Assembly (NCBI RefSeq): GCF_900168045.1
Contig: NZ_FUYY01000009.1
Location: forward strand, 1 to 64,000
Reading direction: 5' to 3'
Source: Salegentibacter holothuriorum
Lineage (GTDB): Bacteria > Bacteroidota > Bacteroidia > Flavobacteriales > Flavobacteriaceae
DNA: 64,000 nucleotides
The stretch's first letter is position 1, and the number at the start of each line of letters is the position of its first letter. This document shows, in pieces, positions 26,637 through 35,852 of this stretch. A program made the translations under genes and the position numbers. Under the pieces are notes generated by a model, which was not told where the DNA came from, did no database searches, and saw only the letters and a program-made list of their open reading frames with translations.

Positions 26637-27474
26637 TTTTAAGCAACAACGAGAAATTGGAGACATTATTAGTTATACCTTCAAATTTATACGCGAAAAT
26701 TACAAGGCTTATTTTAAGAGTATTGCTACAATTGCCTGGCCTGCTTTTTTACTATTAATTGCAGCCGTAAGCTATTATTCTTACACTACCGTAGACAGCT
26801 CGCTTATGATAACGCAAGATGGTAGTTTTTTTGTTGGCTTTGGATTATTAATGATTGCCCTGCTTTTATATTTTGCGGTAATGAATGTCACCGCCTTTCA
26901 TTTTATTAAATCTTATGTCACTAACCACGGAGAAACCAATCAGCAAGAAATTAAACAGGGTGTAAAAAAAGATCTCGGAAAAATGTTTGGTCTTGGCGCT
27001 ATTACATGGGTTTTAATTTTCGTCGGACTTATAATCTTTGTTATTCCCGGGCTTTATTTAAGTGTACCATTAAGTATTGCAGCAGCCGTTCTTGTATTTA
27101 AAAATGAAAGTATTGGTGATAGTATTTCAGAAGGTTTCCACCTGGTAAAAGATAACTGGTGGATGAGTTTTATAAGCATTTTTCTCATTTGGCTTATTGT
27201 ATATGTAATTAGCCTTATTTTTCAAATTCCTGTGATTATCTATACCTTTTTGAGAATGTTTACAATGATGGATGAAAATTCAGCATCAGATGTTAACGTA
27301 GCCGATATGTTTGATTGGGTTTATCTCAGTTTAACTGTTATATCTTCTGCCATCCAATATGTTATTTACGCTATAACACCAATTGGGATTGCTTTTGTTT
27401 ATTACAATTTAAACGAACAAAAATATTTTAGCGGCGCCTACGAAAGCATTGAAAACCTTGGTAAAAACGATTAA
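26617..27474 (+). CDS. Multi-pass membrane protein, second gene of the MoxR operon
   Basis: 285 residues from the ATG at 26617; a longer frame from 26545 begins with TTG inside the SpoIIM gene and is unlikely. The soluble start MKQDYIDFKQQREIGDIISYTF resembles membrane proteins of the DUF4013/glycerophosphodiester-phosphodiesterase membrane-domain type. Five or six hydrophobic segments follow, including GAITWVLIFVGLIIFVIPGLYL. I cannot assign a function. It overlaps the SpoIIM gene by 20 bp and the DUF4129 gene by one base (TAATG). Confidence 0.82.
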   Translation: MKQDYIDFKQQREIGDIISYTFKFIRENYKAYFKSIATIAWPAFLLLIAAVSYYSYTTVDSSLMITQDGSFFVGFGLLMIALLLYFAVMNVTAFHFIKSYVTNHGETNQQEIKQGVKKDLGKMFGLGAITWVLIFVGLIIFVIPGLYLSVPLSIAAAVLVFKNESIGDSISEGFHLVKDNWWMSFISIFLIWLIVYVISLIFQIPVIIYTFLRMFTMMDENSASDVNVADMFDWVYLSLTVISSAIQYVIYAITPIGIAFVYYNLNEQKYFSGAYESIENLGKND

Positions 27475-28232
27475 TGATTAATTTCCTGCTTTTTTTTAGT
27501 TTGTTATTCTTCGGAAATTTAATTCCGCAGGAACAAATAATTGCTGATTCTATTGAAATAGTTCAGCAATCGGCAGAAGCTAATCTGAAAAAAGCTGATT
27601 TTAATCCCGATGAAATTGAAAATTATAAAGCTGAAAAAGCTTTTGATTATTTAGATAGAATTGAAGAAGATTCCTGGTGGACCCGCTTAAAACGTTGGGT
27701 GAACTTAAAATGGAATGCTTTTCTTCAATGGCTTTTTGGCGATTATCAAACCAACGCCTTCTGGAGTGTTATTCTCCAGGCCTTACCCTATATTTTACTT
27801 GTTTTAGTAATAGGGGTAATTACCTGGTTATTTATTCGTTTAAACCCAGCCAATGCCATGATGGCAGAACCTGTTACCGGCAAAGTAAACCTTCAAAAAG
27901 AAGAAGAGCTTGTAAGAAAGGCTGATATTTCTTCTTTAATTAATCAAGCTATAAGCGAAGAAAATTACCGTTTAGCGGTTCGTTATTTGTACTTAAAAAG
28001 CCTTCGTTTGCTGGATCAAAAGGAATATATTTCCTATAAATTTCAAAAAACAAATGAAGATTACATCAATGAAATAACTAAACCTGAAATAAAAGAGCAG
28101 TTCACTAAAATTACCAGGCTCTACGATTTTATCTGGTACGGGGATTTTCAGCTTTCTAAAGAACGTTTTGAGAAGGTTGACAGAGAATTCACCGAAATGG
28201 AAAACAGTTTAAAACCTGGAAATAATGGGTAA
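27474..28232 (+). CDS. DUF4129 domain protein
   Basis: 252 residues. A hydrophobic N-terminus is followed by a polar region rich in Trp and Lys (about 60-85), a membrane span at about 97-122 (LQALPYILLVLVIGVITWLF), and the DUF4129 domain to the end, with EENYRLAVRYLYLKSLRLLD and RLYDFIWYGDFQLSKERF. DUF4129 is found in MoxR/DUF58 operons and in transglutaminase proteins. It starts at TAATG overlap with its upstream neighbour and overlaps the next gene by 8 bp. Confidence 0.88.
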   Translation: MINFLLFFSLLFFGNLIPQEQIIADSIEIVQQSAEANLKKADFNPDEIENYKAEKAFDYLDRIEEDSWWTRLKRWVNLKWNAFLQWLFGDYQTNAFWSVILQALPYILLVLVIGVITWLFIRLNPANAMMAEPVTGKVNLQKEEELVRKADISSLINQAISEENYRLAVRYLYLKSLRLLDQKEYISYKFQKTNEDYINEITKPEIKEQFTKITRLYDFIWYGDFQLSKERFEKVDREFTEMENSLKPGNNG

Positions 28233-29439
28233 AACAGCAAAGCTATTTTTCGGTTTTTTCTTGCTCCTGGTTGTTTTCCTAACTTACCTGGAAGCTACAG
28301 AACCTGAACCCGTGAACTGGAATCCCAGTTATATGAGTGATGATAAAATACCACTTGGAAGCCTGGTTTTTTATGAAAGCTGGAAAAATACCAACCAATG
28401 GGAAATGGAAGAAATTAGCATTCCTCCATTTCAAAAACTTGCTGATAGCCTGGGAAGTGGCACTTATTTTTTTCTGAATAATGCTGTAGCATTTGATCAA
28501 GATGAGTTAGATAAAGTATTAGATTGGGTAAATAAGGGTAATGAACTTTTTATTTCTGCCAGGGGCATTAGCCCGGCCTTACTGGATACGCTTCACCTGG
28601 AAACTAAAGTATTTATTCCAAAAAACGATCTAAGCTCAAAACCAGAACTGAATTTTAAAAATTCCGCTTTAAAAAGTGAAGTTGGTTTTAAGTTTAACAA
28701 TGAATTTTCACCGCTTTTCTTTGAGCAAAAAGATAGTGCTGCTATTCAAGTTCTGGGCGAGATAAATATTCAGGGAGATGAGAGCTATAAACAGCCTAAT
28801 TTTATAACTGCTCCATTTGGTAAAGGAAAAATCTACCTTCATACCACCCCGGAAGCTTTTGGCAATTATTTTCTCTTATCTCAACAGAATTACGAATATG
28901 CTGAAAGTATTCTGGCTTACATAAATCAGGATCAACCGGTTTTTTCAGACACTTATTATAAGGCAGAAAAAAGCTTTTACGCTTCTCCACTCTATATTCT
29001 TCTTAGCGATAGCCGACTTAAATGGGCTTATTACTTTTTACTGGTAGGCAGTGTCTTGTTCATTATTTTTGAAGGAAAAAGAAAACAAAGAGCAATCCCT
29101 GTTGTAAATCCTTTAAAAAACCAGAGTTACGAATACGCTAAAACTGTTGGCGATCTTTATTTAGAAGAAAAAGAATATGCAGAATTGATTTCAAAAAAGA
29201 TCAATTTATTTTTAGAGTACATACGGATGAACTATAAAATTTCCACCAAAAATATAGACGAAAATTTCCATACTTTACTGGCGGCAAAATCTGGAAACAG
29301 TATAGCCTCAGGAAAGAAACTTTTTGATAAAATGGAAAGATTCTCTAACCATAAAAATGCCGGTAAAAGTGAATTTTTTGAACTTGCCGAGGCAATAAAT
29401 AATTATAAATCACATTCTAATGGAAAATCAGGAAAATAA
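28225..29439 (+). CDS. DUF4350 domain protein
   Basis: 404 residues. A membrane anchor at about 7-22 precedes an extracytoplasmic DUF4350-like domain (YFFLNNAVAFDQDELDKVLD, WVNKGNELFISARGIS, FGKGKIYLHTTPEAFGN), then a second span at about 266-284 and a C-terminal cytosolic helical region. The first half resembles the GATase-like fold of this family, often found with BatA/MoxR. It probably lies at the membrane with its neighbours. Overlaps of 8 bp upstream and 20 bp downstream suggest translational coupling. Confidence 0.86.
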   Translation: MGKTAKLFFGFFLLLVVFLTYLEATEPEPVNWNPSYMSDDKIPLGSLVFYESWKNTNQWEMEEISIPPFQKLADSLGSGTYFFLNNAVAFDQDELDKVLDWVNKGNELFISARGISPALLDTLHLETKVFIPKNDLSSKPELNFKNSALKSEVGFKFNNEFSPLFFEQKDSAAIQVLGEINIQGDESYKQPNFITAPFGKGKIYLHTTPEAFGNYFLLSQQNYEYAESILAYINQDQPVFSDTYYKAEKSFYASPLYILLSDSRLKWAYYFLLVGSVLFIIFEGKRKQRAIPVVNPLKNQSYEYAKTVGDLYLEEKEYAELISKKINLFLEYIRMNYKISTKNIDENFHTLLAAKSGNSIASGKKLFDKMERFSNHKNAGKSEFFELAEAINNYKSHSNGKSGK

Positions 29440-30421
29440 AGAAACCGAATCGCTGAATTTTGATAGTCGTATTCCTTTAGACGATCTTAAAGAAGCTGTT
29501 TCAAGTTTAAAAAATCAGCTTGCCAAAGTTATTGTGGGACAAAATGATTTTGTAGAATTATTAATCGCCGGGCTGCTTTCTAATGGCCACGTTTTAATAG
29601 AAGGTGTTCCCGGGGTTGCAAAAACTTTAACCGCCAAACTATTCGCCAAAAGCCTGGATACTAATTTTAGCAGAATTCAATTTACGCCAGATTTAATGCC
29701 CAGTGATGTTTTAGGAACTTCGGTCTTAAATGCTCAAAAAGGCGAATTTGAATTTAAACCCGGTCCCATCTTTTCTAATATTATTTTAATAGATGAGATA
29801 AACCGTGCCCCGGCAAAAACCCAGGCTGCTCTCTTTGAGGTAATGGAAGAACGCCAAATCACTATAGATGGAATTCAACACGATTTGGAGTCGCCATTTA
29901 TGGTCCTGGCTACACAAAACCCTATAGAACAAGAAGGCACTTACGCCTTACCCGAAGCCCAATTAGACCGATTTTTATTTAAAATTGAAGTGGATTATCC
30001 AAGTCTGGAAGATGAAATTGATATCCTAAAAACCCATCACGATCGCAAAGGTTTATTACCTATTTCACAGATTGAAGCTGTTTTAAATCCCAGTAATCTA
30101 AAGGAACTAAAAAGCCAGATACAGGAAATAATTATTGAAGAAAAACTGATGCATTACATTGCCAGTATTGTGGGGAAAACCCGAAATCACTCGCATATTT
30201 ATCTTGGTGCTTCTCCCCGGGCATCTATCGCAGTGATGAATGCTTCAAAAGCTTTTGCCGCAATTAACGGAAGGGATTTCGTAATTCCGGAAGACATTAA
30301 AAAAGTGCTGAATCCTGTTTTAACTCATAGACTTATTATTAGTCCCGATAGAGAAATGGAAGGTATTACCGCCAAAGAAGTGATAGAAATGATTTCCCAA
30401 TCTGTAGAAATTCCACGTTAG
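29420..30421 (+). CDS. MoxR-family AAA+ ATPase
   Basis: 333 residues. Walker A is GVPGVAKTLTAKL, Walker B IILIDEINRAP, and the sensor region reads LATQNPIEQEGTYALPEAQLDRFL. MoxR ATPases act as chaperones for assembly of their partner complexes. It overlaps the DUF4350 gene by 20 bp and the DUF58 gene by a single base. The partner in this operon is most likely the DUF58 protein plus the membrane proteins; no von Willebrand A-domain protein is encoded nearby. Confidence 0.95.
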   Translation: MENQENKETESLNFDSRIPLDDLKEAVSSLKNQLAKVIVGQNDFVELLIAGLLSNGHVLIEGVPGVAKTLTAKLFAKSLDTNFSRIQFTPDLMPSDVLGTSVLNAQKGEFEFKPGPIFSNIILIDEINRAPAKTQAALFEVMEERQITIDGIQHDLESPFMVLATQNPIEQEGTYALPEAQLDRFLFKIEVDYPSLEDEIDILKTHHDRKGLLPISQIEAVLNPSNLKELKSQIQEIIIEEKLMHYIASIVGKTRNHSHIYLGASPRASIAVMNASKAFAAINGRDFVIPEDIKKVLNPVLTHRLIISPDREMEGITAKEVIEMISQSVEIPR

Positions 30422-31752
30422 TGCTAAAATTCTTCAAATCTTTATACCTAAATCAACGTTTCTTTTATGTGATCTTCGGCATCGCACTACTCTTCTTGTT
30501 TTCTTATTTCTTTGATTTCTTCTATGGATTCACCTGGGTTTTAAGTCTGCTCTTACTATTTTTCTTTCTTGCCGATCTGGTAAGTCTATATAAAAATAAC
30601 CAAATTCATGCCGAAAGAATTCTTCCGCAGAAATTCTCGAATTCAGATGAAAATGAGGTAGAAGTTATCCTGGAAAACAATTACGGTTTTCCGATTTATG
30701 TAGAAATTATAGATGAAATCCCGGTACAATTTCAAAAACGGGATTTTTTTAAAAAGCTAAAAATCGCGGCCGGCGCAACAGAGAAATTTAGCTATTCTTT
30801 GAGACCGGTAGAACGTGGTGAATATTTCTTCGGAAAACTTAATATCTACAGCTATACAAAAATAGGGTTTGCTAAACGCAGAAGTATTTTTGGGGAACAA
30901 CAAATGCTTAAAGTCTATCCTTCATTTATCCAGATGAAAAAACTGGATTTCCTGGCTATAGATAATCGCTTATCTCAAGCTGGCTTAAAGAAAATTAGAA
31001 GGATTGGGCACACTATGGAATTTGAGCAAATTAAAGAATATGTGCCGGGAGACGATATAAGAACTATAAACTGGAAAGCCACCGCCAAGCATGGCGATCT
31101 TATGGTGAACCAGTTTCAGGATGAAAAAGCCCAACCTATTTATTCAATAATAGACACCGGGCGGGTGATGAAAATGCCTTTTAATGGCTTGAGCTTGCTG
31201 GATTATGCAATTAATAGCAGTCTCGCTTTTTCTAATATCGCACTCAAGAAAAAAGATAAAGTAGGATTAATTTCGTTTTCTGCTAAAATTGAAAGTATAC
31301 TTAAGGCGAACGCAAAGTTAAGCCAGTTGCAGCAAATTATGGAACGCTTGTATAATATCAATACACAGTTCCCCGATTCAGATTTTAATATGCTCTACAG
31401 CAATTTGCGAAAAAGGATTACCCAGCGTAGTTTGCTGATGTTATATACCAATTTTGAACATATTTCGGCATTAAAAAGACAACTTCCCTATTTGCAAGCT
31501 ATCAATAAAAAGCACGTATTGGTAGTGATATTTTTTGAAAATACAGAGCTGGATAAAATTATAGCCAGCAAGCCTGATAATACTACCGATATGGCTCACC
31601 AGGTAATCGCTGAAAGTTTTACGCACGATAAAAAACTAATGGCGGCGGAGTTACGGAAACACGGGATTAATACCTTGCTCACCAAACCCGAAGATCTAAG
31701 TATTAATGCGATTAATAAATACCTGGAAATTAAAGCGCGGGGTATTCTTTAG
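30421..31752 (+). CDS. DUF58 domain protein
   Basis: 443 residues, GTG start at 30421 that overlaps the MoxR stop (TTAGTG). Two hydrophobic segments near 15-60 are followed by a beta-rich region and the DUF58 motif GDDIRTINWKATAKHGDLMVNQF, then a vWA-like region with SIIDTGRVMKM. DUF58 proteins are the usual partners of MoxR ATPases. Last gene of the operon; a class B repeat element follows at 31756. Confidence 0.92.
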   Translation: MLKFFKSLYLNQRFFYVIFGIALLFLFSYFFDFFYGFTWVLSLLLLFFFLADLVSLYKNNQIHAERILPQKFSNSDENEVEVILENNYGFPIYVEIIDEIPVQFQKRDFFKKLKIAAGATEKFSYSLRPVERGEYFFGKLNIYSYTKIGFAKRRSIFGEQQMLKVYPSFIQMKKLDFLAIDNRLSQAGLKKIRRIGHTMEFEQIKEYVPGDDIRTINWKATAKHGDLMVNQFQDEKAQPIYSIIDTGRVMKMPFNGLSLLDYAINSSLAFSNIALKKKDKVGLISFSAKIESILKANAKLSQLQQIMERLYNINTQFPDSDFNMLYSNLRKRITQRSLLMLYTNFEHISALKRQLPYLQAINKKHVLVVIFFENTELDKIIASKPDNTTDMAHQVIAESFTHDKKLMAAELRKHGINTLLTKPEDLSINAINKYLEIKARGIL

Positions 31753-31755
31753 TCC

Positions 31756-31848
31756 CGTCATTACGAGCGACGCAGGAGCGCGGTAATCTTTTTATTAGGG
31801 AATTCACCTTATTTGAAGAGATTGCTTCAGTGATGCCTCCCAATGACG
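31756..31848. repeat. Class B REP-like element
   Basis: The left arm starts CGTCATTACGAGCGACGCAG and the right arm ends with CAATGACG, giving an imperfect inverted repeat with internal GGTAATCT/AGATTGC. The sequence resembles the GTCATTGCGAGCG...CAATGACG palindromes found scattered in many flavobacterial genomes. It is the main content of the 232-bp spacer after the DUF58 gene. Confidence 0.6.
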
Positions 31849-31946
31849 ACCTACTCTTTTCAATAATTAATTAGAAGTATTCTACAATTCATCATTCAAA
31901 AATTACAACTCGGTTATAAATATTAATAAGCCAGTATAAATCCATT

Positions 31947-31954
31947 TAGTTTTG
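31947..31954 (+). promoter_or_regulatory. Candidate -7 box for the DUF2141 gene
   Basis: TAGTTTTG matches TAnnTTTG and lies 30 bases upstream of the ATG at 31985. No TTG is seen at the usual spacing, so confidence is modest. Confidence 0.4.
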
Positions 31955-31984
31955 AAGATATAAATCAATAAAAACTAAGTAATT

Positions 31985-32401
31985 ATGAAAACCATTGCCA
32001 TTTTATTCAGTCTATTCCTTTGTCAAATTGCCTTCGCGCAAACAGAAACCGGAAACATTACAGTGAGTGTAGAAAATCTTTCTTCGGAAGAAGGAAAGGT
32101 TTATTTCGCCCTTTTCAATGAAGATAATTTTCTTAAAAAAGCCCCGATCCAGGGAGAAGTAAGTGAGATTAAAGAAGGAGTCGCCCAGATCACTTTTTCT
32201 GAAGTTCCTTCCGGGATCTATGCAATAACCGCTTATCACGATAAAAATGGGAATCAGCAGATGGATTTCGAAAGTAATGGAATTCCTAAGGAAGATTATG
32301 GAGTTTCCAATAATCAAATAAATTTATACGGGCCACCACTTTGGGAAGATGCAAAATTTAAATTTGACGGGGCTGAGAAACAGTTGAAACTTCAGTTCTA
32401 A
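31985..32401 (+). CDS. DUF2141 secreted protein
   Basis: 138 residues with a signal peptide (MKTIAILFSLFLCQIAFAQ). The mature protein is a single beta-sandwich DUF2141 domain: GNITVSVENLSSEEGKVYFA, FSEVPSGIYAITAYHDKNGN, and QMDFESNGIPKEDYGVSNN. Function unknown; location periplasmic or cell-surface. It is separated from the DUF58 gene by a repeat element and from oxyR by about 100 bp, so it is probably its own transcript. Confidence 0.88.
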   Translation: MKTIAILFSLFLCQIAFAQTETGNITVSVENLSSEEGKVYFALFNEDNFLKKAPIQGEVSEIKEGVAQITFSEVPSGIYAITAYHDKNGNQQMDFESNGIPKEDYGVSNNQINLYGPPLWEDAKFKFDGAEKQLKLQF

Positions 32402-32473
32402 AGAAAACTCCGGTAAATATCAATTAACATAGACAAAATCATATTTATTTTAATTTAGAATAGAAAAAACCAA

Positions 32474-32481
32474 TACATTTG
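32474..32481 (+). promoter_or_regulatory. Candidate oxyR -7 box
   Basis: TACATTTG matches TAnnTTTG and lies 24 bases before the oxyR ATG at 32506. I see no good TTG element upstream. Confidence 0.45.
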
Positions 32482-32505
32482 CGGTAACAATAAGATTCTA
32501 AATTT

Positions 32506-33462
32506 ATGACGATTACACAATTGCATTATGTATTGGCTGTAGCCGAACATAAAAATTTCACTAAAGCAGCGCAAAAAGTTTTTGTAACCCAGCCTACCCT
32601 AAGTATGCAAATTCAAAAACTGGAAGAAGAACTGGATGTACAAATATTTGATAGGACCAAAAAACCTATTCAGCTAACCGAAACCGGACAAAAGATTGTA
32701 CAACAAGCCAGAAATATTGTTAATGAAAGTGATCGGATTAAAGATATTGTAGATCAACAAAAAGGCTTTGTAGGTGGCGTTTTTAAACTGGGTGTAATCC
32801 CCACGATAATGCCTACTTTATTACCTATGTTTATTAATAATTTCATCAAAAAATACCCAAAAGTAAAACTCAAAATAGAAGAATTAAATACAGAGGCTAT
32901 AATTGAGCGGTTAAGAGAAGGACATTTAGATGCTGCAATTGCCGCTACTCCATTGGAATTACAGGGAATTAAAGAAAATGTTCTCTATTACGAACCTTTT
33001 GTAGGTTATATTCCAAATGCTCATAGGCTGCATAGTAAAGACAAAATTGAAGTAAATGATCTTGACATAGACGATATGCTTCTTCTAGAAGATGGACATT
33101 GTTTTAAAGATGGAATTATTAATTTATGTAAGTCGTCACGAAATTATGAAGAAGACCATTTTCAACTAGAAAGCGGAAGCTTTGAAACTTTAATTAAATT
33201 GGCCAATGAAGGCTTGGGCATGACGCTTCTACCCTATTTGCACACAATGGATCTTAAAGATGAGGAAAAGAAAAACTTAAGGATGTTTAAAGATCCTGTT
33301 CCTGCCAGAGAAGTTAGTCTCATCTATAACCGAAGTGAATTGAAAATGCAGATTATTGAAGCTATAAGAAGTACAATCGCAGGCGTTGTAAAGGGTGCTA
33401 TCGCTTTTCATAACGTGAATATTATTAGCCCTTTAAGTAAGAATAAAGAGTTTCAGGAATAA
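32506..33462 (+). CDS. oxyR: OxyR, peroxide-sensing LysR-type regulator
   Basis: 318 residues. N-terminal helix-turn-helix (MTITQLHYVLAVAEHKNFTKAAQKVF). In the effector domain C199 and C208 lie in GHCFKDGIINLCK, with eight residues between them, the same numbering and spacing as the Escherichia coli OxyR redox pair. It therefore likely senses hydrogen peroxide by disulphide formation and activates defence genes. It is monocistronic, with a terminator at 33552. Confidence 0.94.
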   Translation: MTITQLHYVLAVAEHKNFTKAAQKVFVTQPTLSMQIQKLEEELDVQIFDRTKKPIQLTETGQKIVQQARNIVNESDRIKDIVDQQKGFVGGVFKLGVIPTIMPTLLPMFINNFIKKYPKVKLKIEELNTEAIIERLREGHLDAAIAATPLELQGIKENVLYYEPFVGYIPNAHRLHSKDKIEVNDLDIDDMLLLEDGHCFKDGIINLCKSSRNYEEDHFQLESGSFETLIKLANEGLGMTLLPYLHTMDLKDEEKKNLRMFKDPVPAREVSLIYNRSELKMQIIEAIRSTIAGVVKGAIAFHNVNIISPLSKNKEFQE

Positions 33463-33551
33463 TTAGCTAGCCTAAAAAAGTAAACAAGGCATTACTAGAG
33501 ATACTAATTTTAATTTTGAGAGAAGGTTAAGATTATTTAATCAAGAGATAA

Positions 33552-33580
33552 AAAAGCGGCTACAAAAAGCCGCTTTTATT
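33552..33580 (+). terminator. Terminator downstream of oxyR
   Basis: AAAAGCGGC (33552-33560) pairs with GCCGCTTTT (33569-33577) with an 8-base A-rich loop, followed by T-rich sequence. Between the oxyR stop and the convergent small gene, so it could serve both. Confidence 0.75.
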
Positions 33581-33777
33581 TATGTATTTAAAAGAATTAG
33601 ACATTGATTAAGCTCTGGATTTTTACTGGTTAAAGTCATAATCCAGATACGTAGTTCCTCAATTTCGTGAGGTAAAAGTCGCTGAAGTGCTTTTTTCACT
33701 TCTCGGCAAAAAAGATTGGGGTCAAAACTAACTTTGTCAAGCACAGTTTTGGTGTATTCAAACATCGCTCGCGCCAT
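33580..33777 (-). CDS. Small conserved flavobacterial protein (65 residues)
   Basis: 65 residues: MARAMFEYTKTVLDKVSFD, then FCREVKKALQRLLPHEIEEL, RIWIMTLTSKNPELNQ. Helical, no signal peptide. I recall the pattern AMFEYTKTVL...KVSFD...LLP.E..EL as a family of small flavobacterial proteins of unknown function; I could not check this. The ORF has good coding character and a clear ATG, ending next to the oxyR terminator. Confidence 0.72.
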   Translation of the reverse strand: MARAMFEYTKTVLDKVSFDPNLFCREVKKALQRLLPHEIEELRIWIMTLTSKNPELNQCLILLNT

Positions 33778-33912
33778 AATTTGAAAGATTTAGATTAGTG
33801 TTAGGTTAATTAAAAAAGAGTAGAAATTTAATAATAGGCTGTAGGTTTTAGAATCATTGAAAGATACTAAAAATTTCTCATTCTTCTTTGTTTTCACAAG
33901 TGTTTAACGATT

Positions 33913-34713
33913 CTAAAATCTACGATCACCACCAATTACATCGCCTAAGCCACCAAGAATACTACCTTCCCCTTTATCTTTTCCTCCACCTTGCGGTGCA
34001 GCCTGCCATATCCTATTAGCTAATCGGCTAAAAGGTAATGATTGTACGTAAACTGTTCCAGGGCCTGTAAGGGTTGCAAAGAAAAGTCCTTCACCACCAA
34101 AAAACGTGTTTTTTATACCTCCTACAAATTCAATATCATAATTTATATCCTGGGTAAAGCCAATAATACACCCGGTATCTATTTTCAATTTTTCTCCTGG
34201 TGATAATTCCTTTCTAGCCATAGTTCCACCGGCGTGAACAAAGGCCATACCATCACCTTCCAATTTTTGCATAATAAAACCTTCACCCCCAAAGAATCCA
34301 CGTCCCAGCTTTTTGCTAAACTCAATTCCAACTCCAACACCTTTGGCGGCACATAAAAAAGCATCTTTTTGGCAAATAAACTTATTTCCGTAGCGAGTAA
34401 GATCTATAGGAATAATTTTACCGGGATAAGGCGAAGCAAAACTAATACGTTTTTTCCCCTGAATTTCATTACTAAAAATTGTCATAAAAAGGCTTTCCCC
34501 GGTAAGCAATCGCTTTCCAGCACCTAAGATTTTCCCTAAAAAGCCTTCATCCTCTTTAGCACCATCGCCAAAAATAGTGTCCATTTTTATTCCGTCATCC
34601 ATCATCATAAAATTGCCTGCTTCGGCTATTACGGCTTCCTGCGGATCAAGTTCCAATTCTACATATTGCATCTCTTCTCCAAAAATCTGATAATCTATTT
34701 CGTGTGCGTTCAT
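33913..34713 (-). CDS. TIGR00266/AIM24-family protein
   Basis: 266 residues from the ATG at 34713 ([22 protein letters not shown]); the longer frame lacks support. It shows the repeated glycine-rich beta-helix pattern of this family: [35 protein letters not shown], and [17 protein letters not shown]. The C-terminus is Gly- and Lys-rich. Function unknown. It follows the DUF4442 gene by one base (TAA-T-ATG), indicating translational coupling. Confidence 0.88.
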   Translation of the reverse strand: MNAHEIDYQIFGEEMQYVELELDPQEAVIAEAGNFMMMDDGIKMDTIFGDGAKEDEGFLGKILGAGKRLLTGESLFMTIFSNEIQGKKRISFASPYPGKIIPIDLTRYGNKFICQKDAFLCAAKGVGVGIEFSKKLGRGFFGGEGFIMQKLEGDGMAFVHAGGTMARKELSPGEKLKIDTGCIIGFTQDINYDIEFVGGIKNTFFGGEGLFFATLTGPGTVYVQSLPFSRLANRIWQAAPQGGGKDKGEGSILGGLGDVIGGDRRF

Positions 34714-34714
34714 A

Positions 34715-35167
34715 TTATTTTGCTTTAATGGTCCATTCAAATTCAAATATAGCAACCTGTTGACCGGTACTGTTCAAACCGGTAGATTTCATCCAGAAGG
34801 TTTGCCCTTCTCCTGTTGTTAATGTTCTTTCAATAGCCTCATCAATTAAATGACCATCATAACAATAAAAACTAATTTTTCCGGTAGCTTTCTTGGTAAA
34901 TTGGGCACGGTTTTGAGCAACCAACATAGAAATCTTCTTATTAGATTTTTGAATTTTTCCCATAACCAAAGCCCCTGAACTTAATTCTGCAGCCATTGCT
35001 TGTACGGCAAAGTACATACTCTTAAAAGGGTTTTGATTTATCCACTTATGTTTTACCGTCACCTTGCAGGTATTTTCTTCAATTTCACCAACCCGTACCC
35101 CGCAAAGCCAGGCGCTAGGAAGCTTTAGTATTAAAAATTTATTGAGTTTACCCTTAGTTAATGTCAT
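34715..35167 (-). CDS. DUF4442 (hotdog-fold) protein
   Basis: 150 residues from the ATG at 35167 ([20 protein letters not shown]); an upstream ATG at 35209 would add 14 residues with no family support. The segment [20 protein letters not shown] is the hotdog helix of DUF4442, and [10 protein letters not shown] precedes it. It is probably a thioesterase-like protein with unknown substrate. Forms a two-gene unit with the AIM24-like gene. Confidence 0.86.
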   Translation of the reverse strand: MTLTKGKLNKFLILKLPSAWLCGVRVGEIEENTCKVTVKHKWINQNPFKSMYFAVQAMAAELSSGALVMGKIQKSNKKISMLVAQNRAQFTKKATGKISFYCYDGHLIDEAIERTLTTGEGQTFWMKSTGLNSTGQQVAIFEFEWTIKAK

Positions 35168-35261
35168 TGTGAAGTATTTATTTTTACTAAATGTATTCAA
35201 TTTAATCATTATTTATTGATAACCTAAATCATAATTTTATGTTAATATTTAGTACTATGCT

Positions 35262-35293
35262 TTGCAAAATACCTTCTTTTAACCATATATTTG
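35262..35293 (+). promoter_or_regulatory. Promoter of the DUF4870-PadR-PspC operon
   Basis: TTG (35262-35264) and TATATTTG (35286-35293) are separated by 21 bases, matching the Bacteroidetes TTG-N17-23-TAnnTTTG pattern. The DUF4870 ATG is 20 bases after the box. This is one of the best promoter matches in the window. Confidence 0.7.
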
Positions 35294-35312
35294 TTATATA
35301 AATTATTAGGTT

Positions 35313-35852
35313 ATGAACTCACAGATAGCAAAAGAAGAAAAAACACTGGGCACGATCTTACACTTATCGGTCTTTTCAAAGTTTATTATTCCATTTGGGA
35401 ATTTTATTTTCCCCTTAATATTATGGTTGACTAAAAAAGAAAAACCCTTTATAGACGATCACGGCAGGAAAGCGATCAATTTCCAAATTAGCCTTTTTCT
35501 CTATACCATCTTTATACTAGCGGTAGGATTAGCCATTGTACTTTTCCAGGCTATTAGGTTAGGTGGCGAAGTTCCCTTTGCAATTGGTCCAGACCAGTTT
35601 TATATAGACGAAATGGGTCAGGCCATTTCTATAGTTATTACCATTAGTGTATTTGCCATCCTGCTTTCAGCATTATTTATTTTAGAAATATTTGCCGTGA
35701 TAAGCGCAAGTATAAAAGCCAGCAATGGAGAAAATTACTCTTTCCCTTTAAGCATCAATTTTATAGGAAGAGATTCAGATAATCATCAATTTACTAACCA
35801 TCAACAATCAAAAAATGAACAGTTTAACAACCCTAAAAATGAAACGCTATGA
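35313..35852 (+). CDS. DUF4870 membrane protein
   Basis: 179 residues with three hydrophobic segments (about 20-45, 60-85, 112-138). Motifs LHLSVFSKFIIPFGNFIFPL and the DDHGRKAINFQI segment are typical of DUF4870. The C-terminus is polar and Asn/Gln rich. It starts the DUF4870-PadR-PspC operon and overlaps the PadR gene by 4 bp (ATGA). Confidence 0.9.
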   Translation: MNSQIAKEEKTLGTILHLSVFSKFIIPFGNFIFPLILWLTKKEKPFIDDHGRKAINFQISLFLYTIFILAVGLAIVLFQAIRLGGEVPFAIGPDQFYIDEMGQAISIVITISVFAILLSALFILEIFAVISASIKASNGENYSFPLSINFIGRDSDNHQFTNHQQSKNEQFNNPKNETL

